Shown one piece after another: positions 8,369-20,270 of a DNA stretch of 41,578 bases. Source of the stretch: an uncultured Paracoccaceae bacterium (GTDB lineage: Bacteria; Pseudomonadota; Alphaproteobacteria; Rhodobacterales; Rhodobacteraceae). The DNA lies in contig CAKZTM010000034.1 in the NCBI GenBank assembly GCA_937920555.1, positions 1 to 41,578 on the forward strand, read 5' to 3'. The position numbers and the translations under genes were made by a program. Numbering within the stretch: the first letter of the stretch is position 1; the number at the start of each line of letters is the position of its first letter. The notes under the pieces were generated by a model. That model worked only from the letters and a program-made list of their open reading frames with translations. It ran no database searches and was not told the origin of the DNA.

Positions 8369-11029
8369 TTATCCCTCCAAGACGGCACGCGCGGCCGCAA
8401 TCGCTTCGTTTGATTTCGACGCATCTGCACCGCCGCCCTGCGCCATGTCTGGCCGGCCACCGCCGCCCTTGCCGCCCATAGCCTCCGCGGCGGCACGCAC
8501 CAAATCCACCGCCGACACACGGTCGGTCAGATCATCGGTCACACCGGCGGCAATCGCGGCCTTTTCGCCCGTATCCGCAATCAAAAGCACTGCACCTGAC
8601 CCCAACCGCGACTTGTGCTCATCAATCAAGCCGCGCAAATCCTTGCCCGACACGCCGGTCAGCGCTTGGGCCATGAAAGCCACACCGGCGACGTTCTCTG
8701 CCTCGGGCGCGGCTGACTGCCCGCCGCCCGACAACGCCAAAGCTTTGCGCAAGTCCGCCACTTCGTTTTGCAGGGATTTGCGCTCATCAATCATCGCCAA
8801 AACCCGCTCTGACAGCACATCAGGGCTGGCCTTGAGGGCGCCTGCGGCATTCCGCAACATGGCCGTTTCCGCCGCCGCATGCCGCGCCGCCGCCTCACCG
8901 GTCAGCGCCTCAACCCGGCGGATTCCGGAGGCCGATGCCCCCTCGCCAACCAGCTTGAAATACCCAATGTCACCGGTCCGGGCCACATGCGTACCACCGC
9001 ACAGCTCCAACGAGTATGTATCCCCGCCAGCCCCCAAACCACTGCCCTCGGCACGGCCCATGGACACCACACGTACCTCGTCGCCGTATTTCTCGCCAAA
9101 CAAGGCACGCGCGCCAAATGACTTCGCCTCATCTGGGGTCATAATCCGCGTCTCAACAGGGCTGTTTTGGCGAATATAGGCGTTCACATCGGCCTCGACG
9201 CGCGACACCTCGTCATCGGACATCGCTTTGTTATGGGCGAAGTCAAATCGCAAACGATCCGGCGCCACGAGCGAGCCCCTTTGCGCCACATGCTCCCCCA
9301 AAACGCCGCGCAAAGCCTCATGCAACAAATGGGTCGCCGAATGGTTCGACCGGATTGCGCTGCGCCGGGTGTGATCCACCCTCGCCTCAACAAAATCACC
9401 GGTTTTCAGCGCGCCCGCACCCACCGTAGCGGTTTGCACGATCAACCCGGCCAAACGTTTTGTGCCAGTGACCTGAACATCCAAGTTGTCACCGGTCAGG
9501 GTTCCGGTGTCACCAACCTGACCACCCGCTTCCGCATAAAACGGCGTCTGGTTCAAAACAACAAAGCCCGAGGCGCCTTCAGGCAATTCCTCCACCAACT
9601 TGCCGTCCAAAACCAATGCCAAAACCTGCGCCTCGGCCCGCTCGCTAGCATAGCCCAGAAATTCCGTCTCTGACACGCGGTCGGCAACCTCAAACCACAC
9701 CGCATCATCAGCAGCCTGATCTGTCCCGCTCCAAGCGGCGCGGGCCTTGGCCTTTTGCTCGGCCATGGCCGCATCAAAACCCGCCACATCAACCTCCGCA
9801 CCCTTTTCGCGCATGGCGTCTTGGGTCAGATCAAGCGGGAACCCATATGTATCGTAAAGTTTGAACGCCGTCGCACCGGGCAATGCGTCACCTTCGCCCA
9901 AACCTTCCGCCTCAGCCTCCAACAAGGACAATCCACGATCCAAAGTCGCTTTGAACCGCTTTTCCTCCAACTCAAGCGTCTCCTCGATCAAAGACTGCCC
10001 TTGGGACAACTCAGGGAATGCCTGCCCCATCTGAGCCACTAGGGCCGGAACAAGCCGGTGCATCACCGGATCCTTTGCCCCCAAAAGATGCGCATGGCGC
10101 ATGGCACGCCGCATGATCCGGCGCAGCACGTAACCGCGCCCCTCATTTGACGGCATAACACCCTCAGCCACCAAGAACGACGTCGACCGCAGGTGATCCG
10201 CAATAACCCGGTGATGCGCATTGGCATCCCCGTCCGGCGCGACACTGGTCGCATGGGCCGAGGCCTCAATGAGCGCGCGCATCGTGTCAGTATCGAACAC
10301 ATCATGACTGCCCGACAATAAGGCACCAAACCGCTCCATGCCCATGCCAGTATCAATTGACGGCTTTGGCAAATCTTCCTGAGCCCCGCCCTCGAAACGC
10401 TCGTGCTGCATGAAAACGAGGTTCCAAATTTCAATAAACCGGTCCCCGTCTTCCTCAGGACTACCGGGTGGACCACCCCAAACCTCTGGGCCGTGATCGT
10501 AAAAAATCTCCGAACTGGGCCCGCACGGACCGGTGGCCCCCATCATCCAAAAATTGTCATCGGTCGCTATTCGGATGATGCGATCGTCGGAAAACCCCGC
10601 AACCTTTTTCCAAATCTCAGCGGCCTGATCATCCGTATGGTAGACGGTCACATAAAGCTTGCTCTTGTCGATCTCAAAATCTTTGGTCAACAGGTCCCAA
10701 GCCAGCGGGATCGCCTCATCCTTGAAATAATCCCCGAACGAGAAATTCCCCAGCATCTCAAAAAACGTTAAATGCCGCGCCGTATAGCCAACATTGTCCA
10801 GATCATTATGCTTACCGCCCGCGCGCACGCATTTCTGCGATGTGGTCGCACGACTGTAATCGCGAGTTTCCAACCCGGTGAAGACGTTTTTGAACTGCAC
10901 CATACCTGAATTCACAAACATCAATGTCGGATCGTTGTTTGGAACAAGCGGTGAGCTGTCCACAACCTTGTGACCGTTGCTTTCGAAAAAGCTCAAAAAG
11001 GTTGATCGGATATCGTTTAGGCTGGCCAT
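8369..11029 (-). CDS. alaS: Alanyl-tRNA synthetase
   Basis: Charges tRNA-Ala with alanine and edits mischarged Ser or Gly. The 886-residue length is normal. Class II catalytic motifs are visible in the first 250 residues ([45 protein letters not shown]). The editing domain has its zinc ligands as HSATHLLH and [13 protein letters not shown]. The C-terminal region has the glycine-rich oligomerisation segment ([16 protein letters not shown]) of the C-Ala domain. A terminator-like hairpin between recA and alaS at 11106-11134 suggests alaS has its own promoter in the roughly 75 bases before its ATG. The DUF1330 gene follows directly. Confidence 0.98.
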   Translation of the reverse strand: MASLNDIRSTFLSFFESNGHKVVDSSPLVPNNDPTLMFVNSGMVQFKNVFTGLETRDYSRATTSQKCVRAGGKHNDLDNVGYTARHLTFFEMLGNFSFGDYFKDEAIPLAWDLLTKDFEIDKSKLYVTVYHTDDQAAEIWKKVAGFSDDRIIRIATDDNFWMMGATGPCGPSSEIFYDHGPEVWGGPPGSPEEDGDRFIEIWNLVFMQHERFEGGAQEDLPKPSIDTGMGMERFGALLSGSHDVFDTDTMRALIEASAHATSVAPDGDANAHHRVIADHLRSTSFLVAEGVMPSNEGRGYVLRRIMRRAMRHAHLLGAKDPVMHRLVPALVAQMGQAFPELSQGQSLIEETLELEEKRFKATLDRGLSLLEAEAEGLGEGDALPGATAFKLYDTYGFPLDLTQDAMREKGAEVDVAGFDAAMAEQKAKARAAWSGTDQAADDAVWFEVADRVSETEFLGYASERAEAQVLALVLDGKLVEELPEGASGFVVLNQTPFYAEAGGQVGDTGTLTGDNLDVQVTGTKRLAGLIVQTATVGAGALKTGDFVEARVDHTRRSAIRSNHSATHLLHEALRGVLGEHVAQRGSLVAPDRLRFDFAHNKAMSDDEVSRVEADVNAYIRQNSPVETRIMTPDEAKSFGARALFGEKYGDEVRVVSMGRAEGSGLGAGGDTYSLELCGGTHVARTGDIGYFKLVGEGASASGIRRVEALTGEAAARHAAAETAMLRNAAGALKASPDVLSERVLAMIDERKSLQNEVADLRKALALSGGGQSAAPEAENVAGVAFMAQALTGVSGKDLRGLIDEHKSRLGSGAVLLIADTGEKAAIAAGVTDDLTDRVSAVDLVRAAAEAMGGKGGGGRPDMAQGGGADASKSNEAIAAARAVLEG

Positions 11030-11105
11030 ACGTCACACTTCGCGATTGAATTTACGCATTCCATTTAGCCACTGCCATAACCACTGTCCATGAAAAGAGC
11101 GCATG

Positions 11106-11134
11106 AAAAAGGCCGCCCCTTGCAGAGGCGACCT
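11106..11134 (-). terminator. Rho-independent terminator after recA
   Basis: Read on the minus strand, AGGTCGCCTC, a five-base loop TGCAA, and GGGGCGGCCT form a ten-base-pair stem with two G-T wobbles. TTTT follows directly. It starts about 22 bases after the recA stop and lies before the alaS start, so recA is likely transcribed as a single gene. Confidence 0.85.
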
Positions 11135-11156
11135 CAATAGCATCATTGGGCCTGCT

Positions 11157-12227
11157 TTAGGCTTCGAGTATATCGTCCGCATCATCCTTTGCCGGGACGT
11201 CGTCAAAATCCAAACCATGGGCGGCCAGAATTTTGTCCTCCACCTCATGGGCAAGATCGGGATTGTCGGCAAAGAACGTCTTGGCATTCTCACGCCCCTG
11301 CCCGATCCGCTGATCCCCGTAAGAGAACCACGACCCCGACTTATCAACCACACCGGCTTTCACACCAAGATCGACAAGCTCCCCCATCTTGGAGATACCC
11401 TCGCCATACATGATATCAAATTCGACCTGCTTGAACGGCGGGGCAACCTTGTTTTTGACCACCTTCACACGGGTGGTGTTGCCCACAACCTCGTCGCGAT
11501 CCTTAATTGCGCCAATCCGGCGAATATCCAGACGCACAGAGGCATAAAACTTCAGCGCATTCCCCCCCGAGGTCGTCTCCGGCGAGCCAAACATCACACC
11601 AATTTTCATCCGAATTTGGTTGATGAAAATAACCATGCAGTTGGATTTGCTGATGGCACCTGTCAATTTACGCATGGCCTGCGACATCAACCGCGCCTGC
11701 GCGCCGACCTGATGATCGCCCATGTCGCCCTCAAGCTCGGATTTTGGCGTTAGGGCAGCAACCGAATCCACCACAACAACCGACACCGCACCGGACCGCA
11801 CCAGCGTCTCGGTAATCTCCAAAGCCTGCTCACCCGCATCGGGCTGTGAAATCAGCAGATCATCCAGGTTCACTCCGAGCTTGCGCGCATATTGCGGATC
11901 AAGCGCGTGCTCAGCATCCACAAACGCGCAGATGCCGCCCTTTTTCTGCTCCTCAGCCACCACATGCAAAGCAAGCGTGGTTTTGCCAGAACTCTCAGGC
12001 CCGTAAACCTCAATAATCCGCCCTTTGGGCAGACCGCCAATGCCAAGTGCAATATCCAACCCGATCGAGCCGGTCGAGACGGATGCAACATCCAGAACCG
12101 CCCCCTGCCCGAGCTTCATGATCGAGCCCTTACCGAAGTTCCGCTCAATTTGCGAAAGTGCAGATTCTAGCGCTTTTTGTTTGTCCATGCCGCGTCTTTC
12201 ATCAAGGTCCAGAAGGGGTGCTGCCAT
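11157..12227 (-). CDS. recA: Recombinase A
   Basis: The ATP-dependent strand-exchange protein that also triggers LexA self-cleavage in the SOS response. The 356-residue chain carries [13 protein letters not shown] (Walker A), [10 protein letters not shown] (Walker B), the MAW-equivalent [13 protein letters not shown] region, and the DNA-binding loop 2 area [19 protein letters not shown]. The C-terminus is acidic, as usual. I keep the ATG at 12227, since it has an AAAGGA site eight bases upstream and its N-terminus ([13 protein letters not shown]) resembles Rhodobacter RecA. A shorter start at MDKQKALE (12188) is possible. A GTTC-N7-GTTC SOS box lies 52 bases upstream. Confidence 0.98.
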   Translation of the reverse strand: MAAPLLDLDERRGMDKQKALESALSQIERNFGKGSIMKLGQGAVLDVASVSTGSIGLDIALGIGGLPKGRIIEVYGPESSGKTTLALHVVAEEQKKGGICAFVDAEHALDPQYARKLGVNLDDLLISQPDAGEQALEITETLVRSGAVSVVVVDSVAALTPKSELEGDMGDHQVGAQARLMSQAMRKLTGAISKSNCMVIFINQIRMKIGVMFGSPETTSGGNALKFYASVRLDIRRIGAIKDRDEVVGNTTRVKVVKNKVAPPFKQVEFDIMYGEGISKMGELVDLGVKAGVVDKSGSWFSYGDQRIGQGRENAKTFFADNPDLAHEVEDKILAAHGLDFDDVPAKDDADDILEA

Positions 12228-12278
12228 TTTTATAATCCTTTATTTCACATCCAGCTTGGTCCGGCAATCACTGCTCAT

Positions 12279-12293
12279 GTTCGCCTCTTGTTC
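12279..12293 (-). promoter_or_regulatory. LexA SOS box upstream of recA
   Basis: The plus strand reads GTTCGCCTCTTGTTC, an exact match to the direct-repeat operator GTTC-N7-GTTC described for LexA of Rhodobacter and other alphaproteobacteria. It lies 52 bases before the recA start codon, a normal operator position. No other exact copy was noticed in the window. Confidence 0.85.
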
Positions 12294-12424
12294 TTGTGCG
12301 CAAGATGGGACCAAAATGAGAACATTGCAATTAAAATTTTATGTATCACTAGAATTGTTGCTTTTGGTTTAGGTTCGGTAAATAACTGACAGATGAAGAA
12401 AATTAGACCGATGGATGCCCTATA

Positions 12425-13021
12425 TTGCTGATATCATTGCAAAAAAATATCGCCTTTTTGGCGATGACAAAAGCCGGATCAACCTCGATAGAGGCCGCAT
12501 TGGCACCCTATTGTGACATTATTTTCACACAGTCGCCCACTGTAAAACACATGCAGCTGAGAAAGTTTGAGCGATTCATCCGTCCCTATCTCACATCCAT
12601 CAACCAAACCCAGATCGAAACCACCTGTCTGTTTCGCGAGCCCATCGATTGGTTAGGAAGTTGGTATCGCTACAGGCGCAGGCCCGCATTGAGCGGCCAT
12701 GCTAACAGCACCGACGGCATCAGCTTTGATCAATTTGTGGCCTCCTATTTGTCGCAATCCCCCAAACCCTTTGCGAAGGTCGGGCGCCAGTCCAAATTTG
12801 TCACCCAAAAGGGGGGCGGCATTGGGATCGATCACCTGTACAAATATGATCATTTCGAAGATTTTCTGACGTTCCTGTCGACGCGTTTTGATCAACCGCT
12901 CCAAGTGCCGCGCCTGAACACCTCGCCGGAACTACCGCTCGAGCTGTCAGCGGAGCTGCATAGCCAGCTTGAGACAGACCTGACGCTAGACTTTGAAATC
13001 TACGAAACTTACGCGCTTTAA
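12425..13021 (+). CDS. Sulfotransferase-like protein
   Basis: A 198-residue protein resembling small PAPS-dependent sulfotransferases. The N-terminal strand-loop-helix AFLAMTKAGSTSIEAAL fits the 5'-phosphosulfate loop (K-x-G-S-T-S). CLFREPIDWLGSWYRYRRR fits the 3'-phosphate motif (R-E/D-P with a following S-x-Y/W). The acceptor is unknown; relatives in marine bacteria sulfate polysaccharides or other surface molecules. No in-frame ATG precedes the P-loop: an in-frame TAG lies at 12404, so the start must be the TTG at 12425, with only a weak upstream GGA. The stop overlaps the stop of the convergent cckA gene within one TTAA. Base composition is somewhat more AT-rich than its neighbours. Confidence 0.75.
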   Translation: MLISLQKNIAFLAMTKAGSTSIEAALAPYCDIIFTQSPTVKHMQLRKFERFIRPYLTSINQTQIETTCLFREPIDWLGSWYRYRRRPALSGHANSTDGISFDQFVASYLSQSPKPFAKVGRQSKFVTQKGGGIGIDHLYKYDHFEDFLTFLSTRFDQPLQVPRLNTSPELPLELSAELHSQLETDLTLDFEIYETYAL

Positions 13022-15354
13022 GTCTTGTCCAGCGGTTGCGCCATTTGCTCTTTGACCGTGTGGGTCAATTCGTTGAGCGAAAACGGCTTGGGCAGGAACG
13101 TCGCATTTGGCACGCTTATTTGACCGCCATCAAACACGTCTTCCGCGTAGCCAGACACAAAAACCACCCGTGTCTCGGGCCGTTTCTCTTGAGCCATGCG
13201 CACCCATGTAGGTCCATCCATACCCGGCATGATCACGTCCGAGACGAATACATCCACCTCCAGCGCGTCATCCTCAAGTATCTCCAGAGCCTCCTCGGCC
13301 GACCCTGCCTCCAAAACCGTATACCCCCGAATATTCAACGCACGCGCCGCAAAAGAGCGGACGGGCACCTCGTCCTCCACCAGCAAGACCACGCCGCGCC
13401 CGGTCAAATCAGTCGGCTCTCGCACTTCCGTCTCTGGATTGGCCGCCGCATGTGTCTCATCCGCATGGGTCGGCAAATAAAGCGTAAATGTCGTGCCCGC
13501 CCCGACCTCGCTTTCGGCGAAAATAAACCCTCCGGTCTGTTTGATAATCCCATAAGCGGTGGACAGCCCCAAACCGGTGCCCTCACCCACACGTTTGGTG
13601 GTGAAAAACGGCTCAAAAATCTTTGTGATCTTATCCTCGGGGATCCCCATCCCAGTGTCGGTGACATCAATCTGAACATAAGTGCCAAACGGGATCACCA
13701 CCCGGTCGACCTTTTTGTCCGTCTCAAACACCGCCGTCATGGTCTTGATGACCACCTCACCGCCATTGGGCATGGCATCGCGCGCATTCACGACCAGGTT
13801 CATAATCACCTGCTCCAATTGCCGCTCATCCACCCGCACATTGGGAAGATCCTCCGCATGCTCGATGCGCAGGGTCACTTTCTCCCCCAGCAGGCGATTT
13901 AGGAGATGGTTCAAATCCGACAACGTATCGTAAAGATCAATGACCTTGGGCAGCAAAGTCTGTTTGCGCGAAAATGCCAGAAGCTGCCCGACCAAAGACG
14001 CGGCCCGATTTGCATTATGCCGGATTTGGATCAAATCACCGTAATCCGTATCGGTGGTCTCGTGGCGCATCAGGATCAAATCGCAATGGCCGTTAATGGC
14101 TGTTAACAGATTGTTGAAATCATGAGCCACACCTCCGGCCAGTTGCCCAACCGCCTGCATCTTTTGGCTCTGAACGAACTGCGCCTCCAAAGTCTTGAGT
14201 TCAGTCGCATCATTGATCACCGCCAGAATCGAGCTTTCCCCGTCCAGCTGCACCCTGTTGAGCGTCACTTGGAGGAATATCTCATGGCCGTTCACCTTGC
14301 CGCGCGCAACTTCCGTGCGCATGTGAACGCGGCCCTGCATCATGTCCTTTATCCGCTCCTCCATAGAGCGGCCCAACCCCTCCAGCAGGTCATTTAGGTT
14401 CTCGCCAACAACAGCGTCATCCCCCAATAGCTGTTGGGCAGATCCGTTGAGATAGATCAACTTGCCGTCAGGCGCTACGCGGGCAAGTGCGACCGGCAAC
14501 GCATCAAGAAACTGATCCGGGGACGCGCCCGTCAAATCATCTGCATCAATTGGCACGAACACCGCCTGCGAAAACGTGCCCGCCTCCTCAAACAGGTGGC
14601 ACCTAAAACTCCGCGCCTTTGCCCCGTTCAATTTGCAAAGTGCCCCGTCAACCAAAGGCGCGCCGATCTCGGCCACCAACTCGTTGCCAACCGCCAATCC
14701 TGCATCTTGCGCAGGACCGTTTGCTGCTGCGATCTTTCCATCAGGATGAAGACGCACCGCCACCAAGTGATCCGATAAGCCGATCTCGTCGAGCGCAAGA
14801 TTTTCGTTGATCTCTTGGGTGATAAACCAAATCAAACAATCTGAATTGAATGATTTCACCTCAACCCGGCAGAGCTGCCCGGCCCTGTCCTCGACAACTT
14901 CAACAGGTGCCGAGGTCTGCTCAAGAGCGCGCCGCAAACGGTATTCCACCGCCGCACCTTCTTCAAAAAGATGGCCCAGCAAGCAGCTGACATTGTTGGA
15001 ATGCGCCAGACCTGACTGCTCCTTCAGAGCCAGGTTTGACCGCAGGATATCGCCTTGTTCACTGGTCAAAATCGACATCAGGTTAGAGTCCAAGAACAAG
15101 CCGTCAAAAATGGACAACAGCTCCGCTTCTCGCGCGGAGCGCAGCGAATTGAACGTAAACGCTAAGGCCGCCACAGTTCCGATTGAAATGCCAATCGCCA
15201 AAAACCCAAGATATTGAGCAGGGTCATCAAACCTGACCGCGAAGGCACAAATAACCGCCGCAAGGACGCCAAGTACCACTGTGGGGGAAATTGATCGCGC
15301 CCCGAACGACAAAGACATCTGTTCGTGGGGCTGCGTTATTGCGCGGTTGGGCAT
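13018..15354 (-). CDS. cckA: Hybrid histidine kinase CckA
   Basis: Membrane hybrid kinase that in Caulobacter phosphorylates ChpT and through it CtrA and CpdR; in Rhodobacter the same pathway controls motility and gene transfer agent. The 778-residue layout is: two membrane helices (about 25-40 and 48-68), PAS-like regions (about 80-270 and 280-390), and a HisKA domain with His411 in [14 protein letters not shown]. The ATPase follows, with N-box [12 protein letters not shown] and G-boxes DTGMGIP and [11 protein letters not shown] receiver domain has phospho-acceptor Asp706 in [12 protein letters not shown]. ChpT and CtrA are not in the window. Its stop shares a TTAA with the convergent sulfotransferase-like gene. 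Confidence 0.93.
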   Translation of the reverse strand: MPNRAITQPHEQMSLSFGARSISPTVVLGVLAAVICAFAVRFDDPAQYLGFLAIGISIGTVAALAFTFNSLRSAREAELLSIFDGLFLDSNLMSILTSEQGDILRSNLALKEQSGLAHSNNVSCLLGHLFEEGAAVEYRLRRALEQTSAPVEVVEDRAGQLCRVEVKSFNSDCLIWFITQEINENLALDEIGLSDHLVAVRLHPDGKIAAANGPAQDAGLAVGNELVAEIGAPLVDGALCKLNGAKARSFRCHLFEEAGTFSQAVFVPIDADDLTGASPDQFLDALPVALARVAPDGKLIYLNGSAQQLLGDDAVVGENLNDLLEGLGRSMEERIKDMMQGRVHMRTEVARGKVNGHEIFLQVTLNRVQLDGESSILAVINDATELKTLEAQFVQSQKMQAVGQLAGGVAHDFNNLLTAINGHCDLILMRHETTDTDYGDLIQIRHNANRAASLVGQLLAFSRKQTLLPKVIDLYDTLSDLNHLLNRLLGEKVTLRIEHAEDLPNVRVDERQLEQVIMNLVVNARDAMPNGGEVVIKTMTAVFETDKKVDRVVIPFGTYVQIDVTDTGMGIPEDKITKIFEPFFTTKRVGEGTGLGLSTAYGIIKQTGGFIFAESEVGAGTTFTLYLPTHADETHAAANPETEVREPTDLTGRGVVLLVEDEVPVRSFAARALNIRGYTVLEAGSAEEALEILEDDALEVDVFVSDVIMPGMDGPTWVRMAQEKRPETRVVFVSGYAEDVFDGGQISVPNATFLPKPFSLNELTHTVKEQMAQPLDKT

Positions 15355-15447
15355 AGACGTTTCTTCCGAACCTCTCGGTCCGGCCTCTCGTTTCTCTACC
15401 CATGTCGCCCGTTAGGAGTTAAAATATCCTATATCAATTCAAAAATA

Positions 15448-15460
15448 CAACTTAAAGTTA
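15448..15460. promoter_or_regulatory. Inverted repeat CAACTT-A-AAGTTA
   Basis: A near-perfect palindrome between the cckA start and the rRNA methyltransferase stop. Its 11-base core AACTTAAAGTT recurs exactly at 20147-20157, in the interval before the cpdB-like gene. It could be a regulator binding site, but this is based only on the repeat itself. Confidence 0.3.
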
Positions 15461-15462
15461 AT

Positions 15463-16647
15463 CTAATTTTCAAAAATCAACCTAGTCGCGAAAAACCCAT
15501 CCCCAACACCCAATGGCGTGAAAAGCCGATGATCCTGCAGGCTGAAAGACCCGTTTCGCTCCAAAAAGGCAGAGACTTGATCCAGATTCTCGGACTGCAA
15601 AAAGGAACATGTGGCGTAGCACAGGGTGCCACCGGGTCGCACATACCGGGCCGCACGGTCTAAAATGTCGGATTGAACGCTAAGCAAACTCTCCAGATCC
15701 GAGGCCTGAAAGCGCCATTTTGCATCCGGCGTGCGGCGCCACGAGCCCGAACCAGAGCACGGCGCGTCAACAAAGACCAAATCGAAAGCCCCCGCGACCA
15801 GCTCTTTGTGCTTAGGCGATGCAACCGTGATCCGCGCGCCTGCTCGGGCGGCACGTGTAGGCAGATCGCTCATGCGAACGGTCGCAATATCATGAGCAAT
15901 CACACCCCCATCTCCGCCAATTGCATCATAAAGCGCCAACGCCTTACCGCCGCCACCGGCACAGTAATCCAACACACGCATACCCGGTGCCGCCCGCGCA
16001 AAAAGAGCAGCCGCCTGCGAGGACGCGTCCTGCAACTCCACCAAACCGTCTCTGTAAGCCTTGGATTGACCAACACGTCTTTGGTTCTGCGTCACTCGAA
16101 GGGCGGTGGGAACCCCGTCCACGGGCACAGTCGCAATGTCCTCTGCGCTCAAAATGGCCTGTGCTGCTGCAAGATCGCCCTTGGCCCGGTTCACCCGCAG
16201 ATCAACCGGCGCGCGCACCAGCAAAGCCTCCATCACCGCTTCAAAATCAGTGCCGAGCGACTGCTTTAAAAGTTCATCCAAGAAATCCGGGTAATTGAAC
16301 TTGACCGGATCAGCCATGGGTACGTCAGCGGCCAACATCTCTCGCTCAGCCTGCGTTAATGGGTCGGGATCGTATTTCTCCCCGGTAAAGACCCCATCCA
16401 TGTCCAGACCTTCACGCAAAGCATAGGCCAAAATGATCGCCCTGCCGGACTGCGCGCCACCTTGGGCGCTCAAACTGCGCAATGACCTCAAGCAATCAAA
16501 AACAATGTCCCGGATGGCGGCTCTGTCTCGCGAGCCCGCATAACGGTTTTGACGGCCCCAGTTGGTCAATGTCAGCCCGGCAGGTTGCCCAGACAGTATT
16601 TGATCAAGAATATCGATTGCCGTCGAAAGGCGCGCCGCAGGCGTCAT
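15463..16647 (-). CDS. RsmB/NOP-type rRNA cytosine-C5 methyltransferase
   Basis: Likely methylates a cytosine of 16S rRNA using S-adenosylmethionine. The N-terminal half holds the NusB-like RNA-binding helices (RDRAAIRDIVFDCLRSLRSL). The C-terminal half is the Rossmann methyltransferase, with VLDYCAGGGGKALAL (motif I), FVDAPCSGSGSWRRTPDAKW (motif IV) and LCYATCSFLQSEN (motif VI). The two catalytic cysteines, in DAPCSG and YATCS, are both present. I start at the ATG at 16647 (394 residues), preceded by a G-rich site. A TTG start eight codons upstream (16671) is the alternative. It follows guaB on the same strand after 64 bases. Confidence 0.9.
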   Translation of the reverse strand: MTPAARLSTAIDILDQILSGQPAGLTLTNWGRQNRYAGSRDRAAIRDIVFDCLRSLRSLSAQGGAQSGRAIILAYALREGLDMDGVFTGEKYDPDPLTQAEREMLAADVPMADPVKFNYPDFLDELLKQSLGTDFEAVMEALLVRAPVDLRVNRAKGDLAAAQAILSAEDIATVPVDGVPTALRVTQNQRRVGQSKAYRDGLVELQDASSQAAALFARAAPGMRVLDYCAGGGGKALALYDAIGGDGGVIAHDIATVRMSDLPTRAARAGARITVASPKHKELVAGAFDLVFVDAPCSGSGSWRRTPDAKWRFQASDLESLLSVQSDILDRAARYVRPGGTLCYATCSFLQSENLDQVSAFLERNGSFSLQDHRLFTPLGVGDGFFATRLIFEN

Positions 16648-16711
16648 CGCACCCCCAGAAGCCGCAGCCAATTAAGCACCCGAACAGCCACATATAAAGA
16701 AAAATTCACCA

Positions 16712-18223
<1,512 letters not shown>

Positions 18224-18381
18224 CTATTGTCACCAGTGCTTTGCGAAACTGTATCTTGTGGAATAGGCGGAGCTCCCGTTCTGATCTTCTATATCTTCGA
18301 CCAATCAAACATTAATGGTTATTTACTTCTGGATAAGATGACCACATTGTAACGTTTAAGAAATTCTAACTAGGAAAAAAT

Positions 18382-19140
18382 ATGAATTCTAAAGCTCTTA
18401 ACGCATTCAAAGATCGAGTAGACAAACTAGATGACGACATCGACTTAGTCGATGTCCTAAGCACAGCGATTGTAAAGGGTGATTTGTCATCGGCAGACAG
18501 TGAAACGGTTCTAAAACGGATCAATCCTCAGAAACATGTACATCTGTCGCGACGCCAAAATTCAGCTGGCAGCCGAACGCTTATCTCGAACCACCTCCGA
18601 AACACTGTTCACGCTTCGTATGTCAAAACAGTTTATGAGTGTTTCTCTACCTATTTACGACGAATACTTGTCGAGGCTTCGCAAAGTGGGTTCGACATTG
18701 ACAGGTTAGTCGGCGAAAACAATCTGGACTTCAAAGCCCGAGACATATTGAAATCCGGCTCGTGGGATCAAATACGAAAAGAGATATCCAACACAATATT
18801 TAGAAGGCTGGAACAGGAACGAAGCACTGCCAAGCTCATTGAAAAGATGGTTTCTAAGTTGGATTTGAGCATAAATGTTAATTTGATCTCAGCCGCGCTA
18901 CCGTATCTTGAGGTCAGGCATATTCTAGTTCATCGCGGCGGAACTCCAGATCAAAAATTTAGAGATGAAAATCCCAGTATGCGGCTGCAAAATAACAAAA
19001 TTGACCTAAGATTCGAATTCATCACGGAATTTAGAAAGGCGATAAGCGAATTAATTGTTGGTTTTGATCAGGCCGTGTTGGAGAAGGGATTTCTCGAAAA
19101 GCGATTTTGTGTTCAGGGGGGCATCCGACGAGGCAATTGA
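18382..19140 (+). CDS. HEPN-domain protein, likely nuclease-type
   Basis: A 252-residue soluble, mostly helical protein of unknown role. Near residue 179 it carries EVRHILVHRGG, that is R-x4-H followed by R-G-G, which fits the catalytic signature of HEPN ribonuclease domains. An earlier helix (HASYVKTVYECFSTYLRRIL) is like the first long helix of such domains. HEPN proteins often act as RNases in toxin-antitoxin or phage-defence systems, but no partner antitoxin or nucleotidyltransferase is adjacent. Codon use and base composition are clearly more AT-rich than guaB and the agmatinase gene around it, which suggests acquisition. The intergenic 18221-18381 upstream is also AT-rich and should hold promoters for both guaB and this gene. 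Confidence 0.7.
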   Translation: MNSKALNAFKDRVDKLDDDIDLVDVLSTAIVKGDLSSADSETVLKRINPQKHVHLSRRQNSAGSRTLISNHLRNTVHASYVKTVYECFSTYLRRILVEASQSGFDIDRLVGENNLDFKARDILKSGSWDQIRKEISNTIFRRLEQERSTAKLIEKMVSKLDLSINVNLISAALPYLEVRHILVHRGGTPDQKFRDENPSMRLQNNKIDLRFEFITEFRKAISELIVGFDQAVLEKGFLEKRFCVQGGIRRGN

Positions 19141-19157
19141 AAAGCGGGCGTTCAAAG

Positions 19158-20114
19158 ATGACCAACACCTACGACACAGGCCGCCTCAACCTCCCCTTTG
19201 TGGGTATTTCCACCTTCGGGAAACGCGCCTATGTCGAGAACTGGGATGATATTCAGGCTGACGTTGCAATCATTGGCGCACCATTTGACGGAGGCACCCA
19301 GTTTCGCCCCGGTGCCCGCTTTGGCCCGCGCGCGGTCCGTGAAGCCTCCACACTTTTCGCATTCGGCCACGCGGGCGCCTATGATCACGAGGATGACGCG
19401 ATCTATCTGGGACCGGAAACGACGATTGTGGATATGGGCGACGCAGATATCGTCCATACAGACACGCAAACCTCCCATGACAACATCGAGTTTGCGGTGC
19501 GCAAAGCACTGGCCGCAAACGCGCTTCCGGTCACAATCGGCGGCGACCATTCAGTCAACATTCCATGCATCAACGCTTTTGCCGAACATGAACCGTTTCA
19601 TATCCTCCAAATCGACGCCCACCTGGATTTCGTAGATGAGCGCCACGGCGTGCGCGCCGGGCACGGCAACCCAATGCGCCGCGCCGCCGAGAAACCCTAC
19701 GTCACCGGCCTGACCCAAATCGGGATCAGAAATGTCTCCTCCACCGCCAAAGAAGGATACGAGGACGCACGGCGCATGGGCTCCGATATCCTGTCGGTCA
19801 GACAAGCCCGCGCCCTCGGACCACAAGCCACCGCCGCCCGAATACCGGCCAACACCCCACTTTATGTTACCATCGACATAGACGCGTTTTGCCCCTCAAT
19901 CGCACCGGGCACCGGCACGCCCTCACATGGAGGGTTTCTCTACTACGACGTACTTGAGCTGCTCCAAAGCGTCTGCCAAAGCCACGAAATCATTGGTATT
20001 GACCTTGTGGAAGTTGCGCCCGACTATGACCATACAGGATCGACCGCGACTCTGGCCGCACAAATCCTGCTGAATTTTCTTGGCTTCATTTTCCACGCCA
20101 GATCAAAGACCTGA
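19158..20114 (+). CDS. speB: Agmatinase/ureohydrolase family enzyme
   Basis: A 318-residue binuclear manganese ureohydrolase, most likely splitting agmatine to putrescine and urea; guanidinobutyrase or a related guanidino substrate is also possible. Metal-binding motifs are all visible: GGDHSVNIP, DAHLDFVDE and DIDAFCPS, the last followed by the conserved APGTGTPSHGG. The Asp-Pro usually after the second Asp pair reads Cys-Pro here, but that position is not a metal ligand. The start is the ATG at 19158 (MTNTYDTGRL); a longer frame overlapping the HEPN gene is not credible. Only 17 bases separate it from the HEPN gene stop, so it may be read from that gene's promoter. Confidence 0.88.
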   Translation: MTNTYDTGRLNLPFVGISTFGKRAYVENWDDIQADVAIIGAPFDGGTQFRPGARFGPRAVREASTLFAFGHAGAYDHEDDAIYLGPETTIVDMGDADIVHTDTQTSHDNIEFAVRKALAANALPVTIGGDHSVNIPCINAFAEHEPFHILQIDAHLDFVDERHGVRAGHGNPMRRAAEKPYVTGLTQIGIRNVSSTAKEGYEDARRMGSDILSVRQARALGPQATAARIPANTPLYVTIDIDAFCPSIAPGTGTPSHGGFLYYDVLELLQSVCQSHEIIGIDLVEVAPDYDHTGSTATLAAQILLNFLGFIFHARSKT

Positions 20115-20145
20115 ACTATTTGCTTTCTTCCCGACGCTAAACATG

Positions 20146-20158
20146 CAACTTAAAGTTG
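20146..20158. promoter_or_regulatory. Inverted repeat CAACTT-A-AAGTTG
   Basis: A perfect 6-1-6 palindrome in the 156-base gap between the agmatinase gene and the cpdB-like gene, about 110 bases before the latter's ATG. It shares the core AACTTAAAGTT with 15449-15459. A possible operator; no factor can be named. Confidence 0.3.
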
Positions 20159-20270
20159 TGTTGCTTTAACCTGTCACGAAGGCGTACCGACCGTTGGATT
20201 ACTTTGATCACATCCGCCTCTTATCCAGCGTCCAACGGCCAGCGCGCGTGACCAAGACATCGGAGCAATC

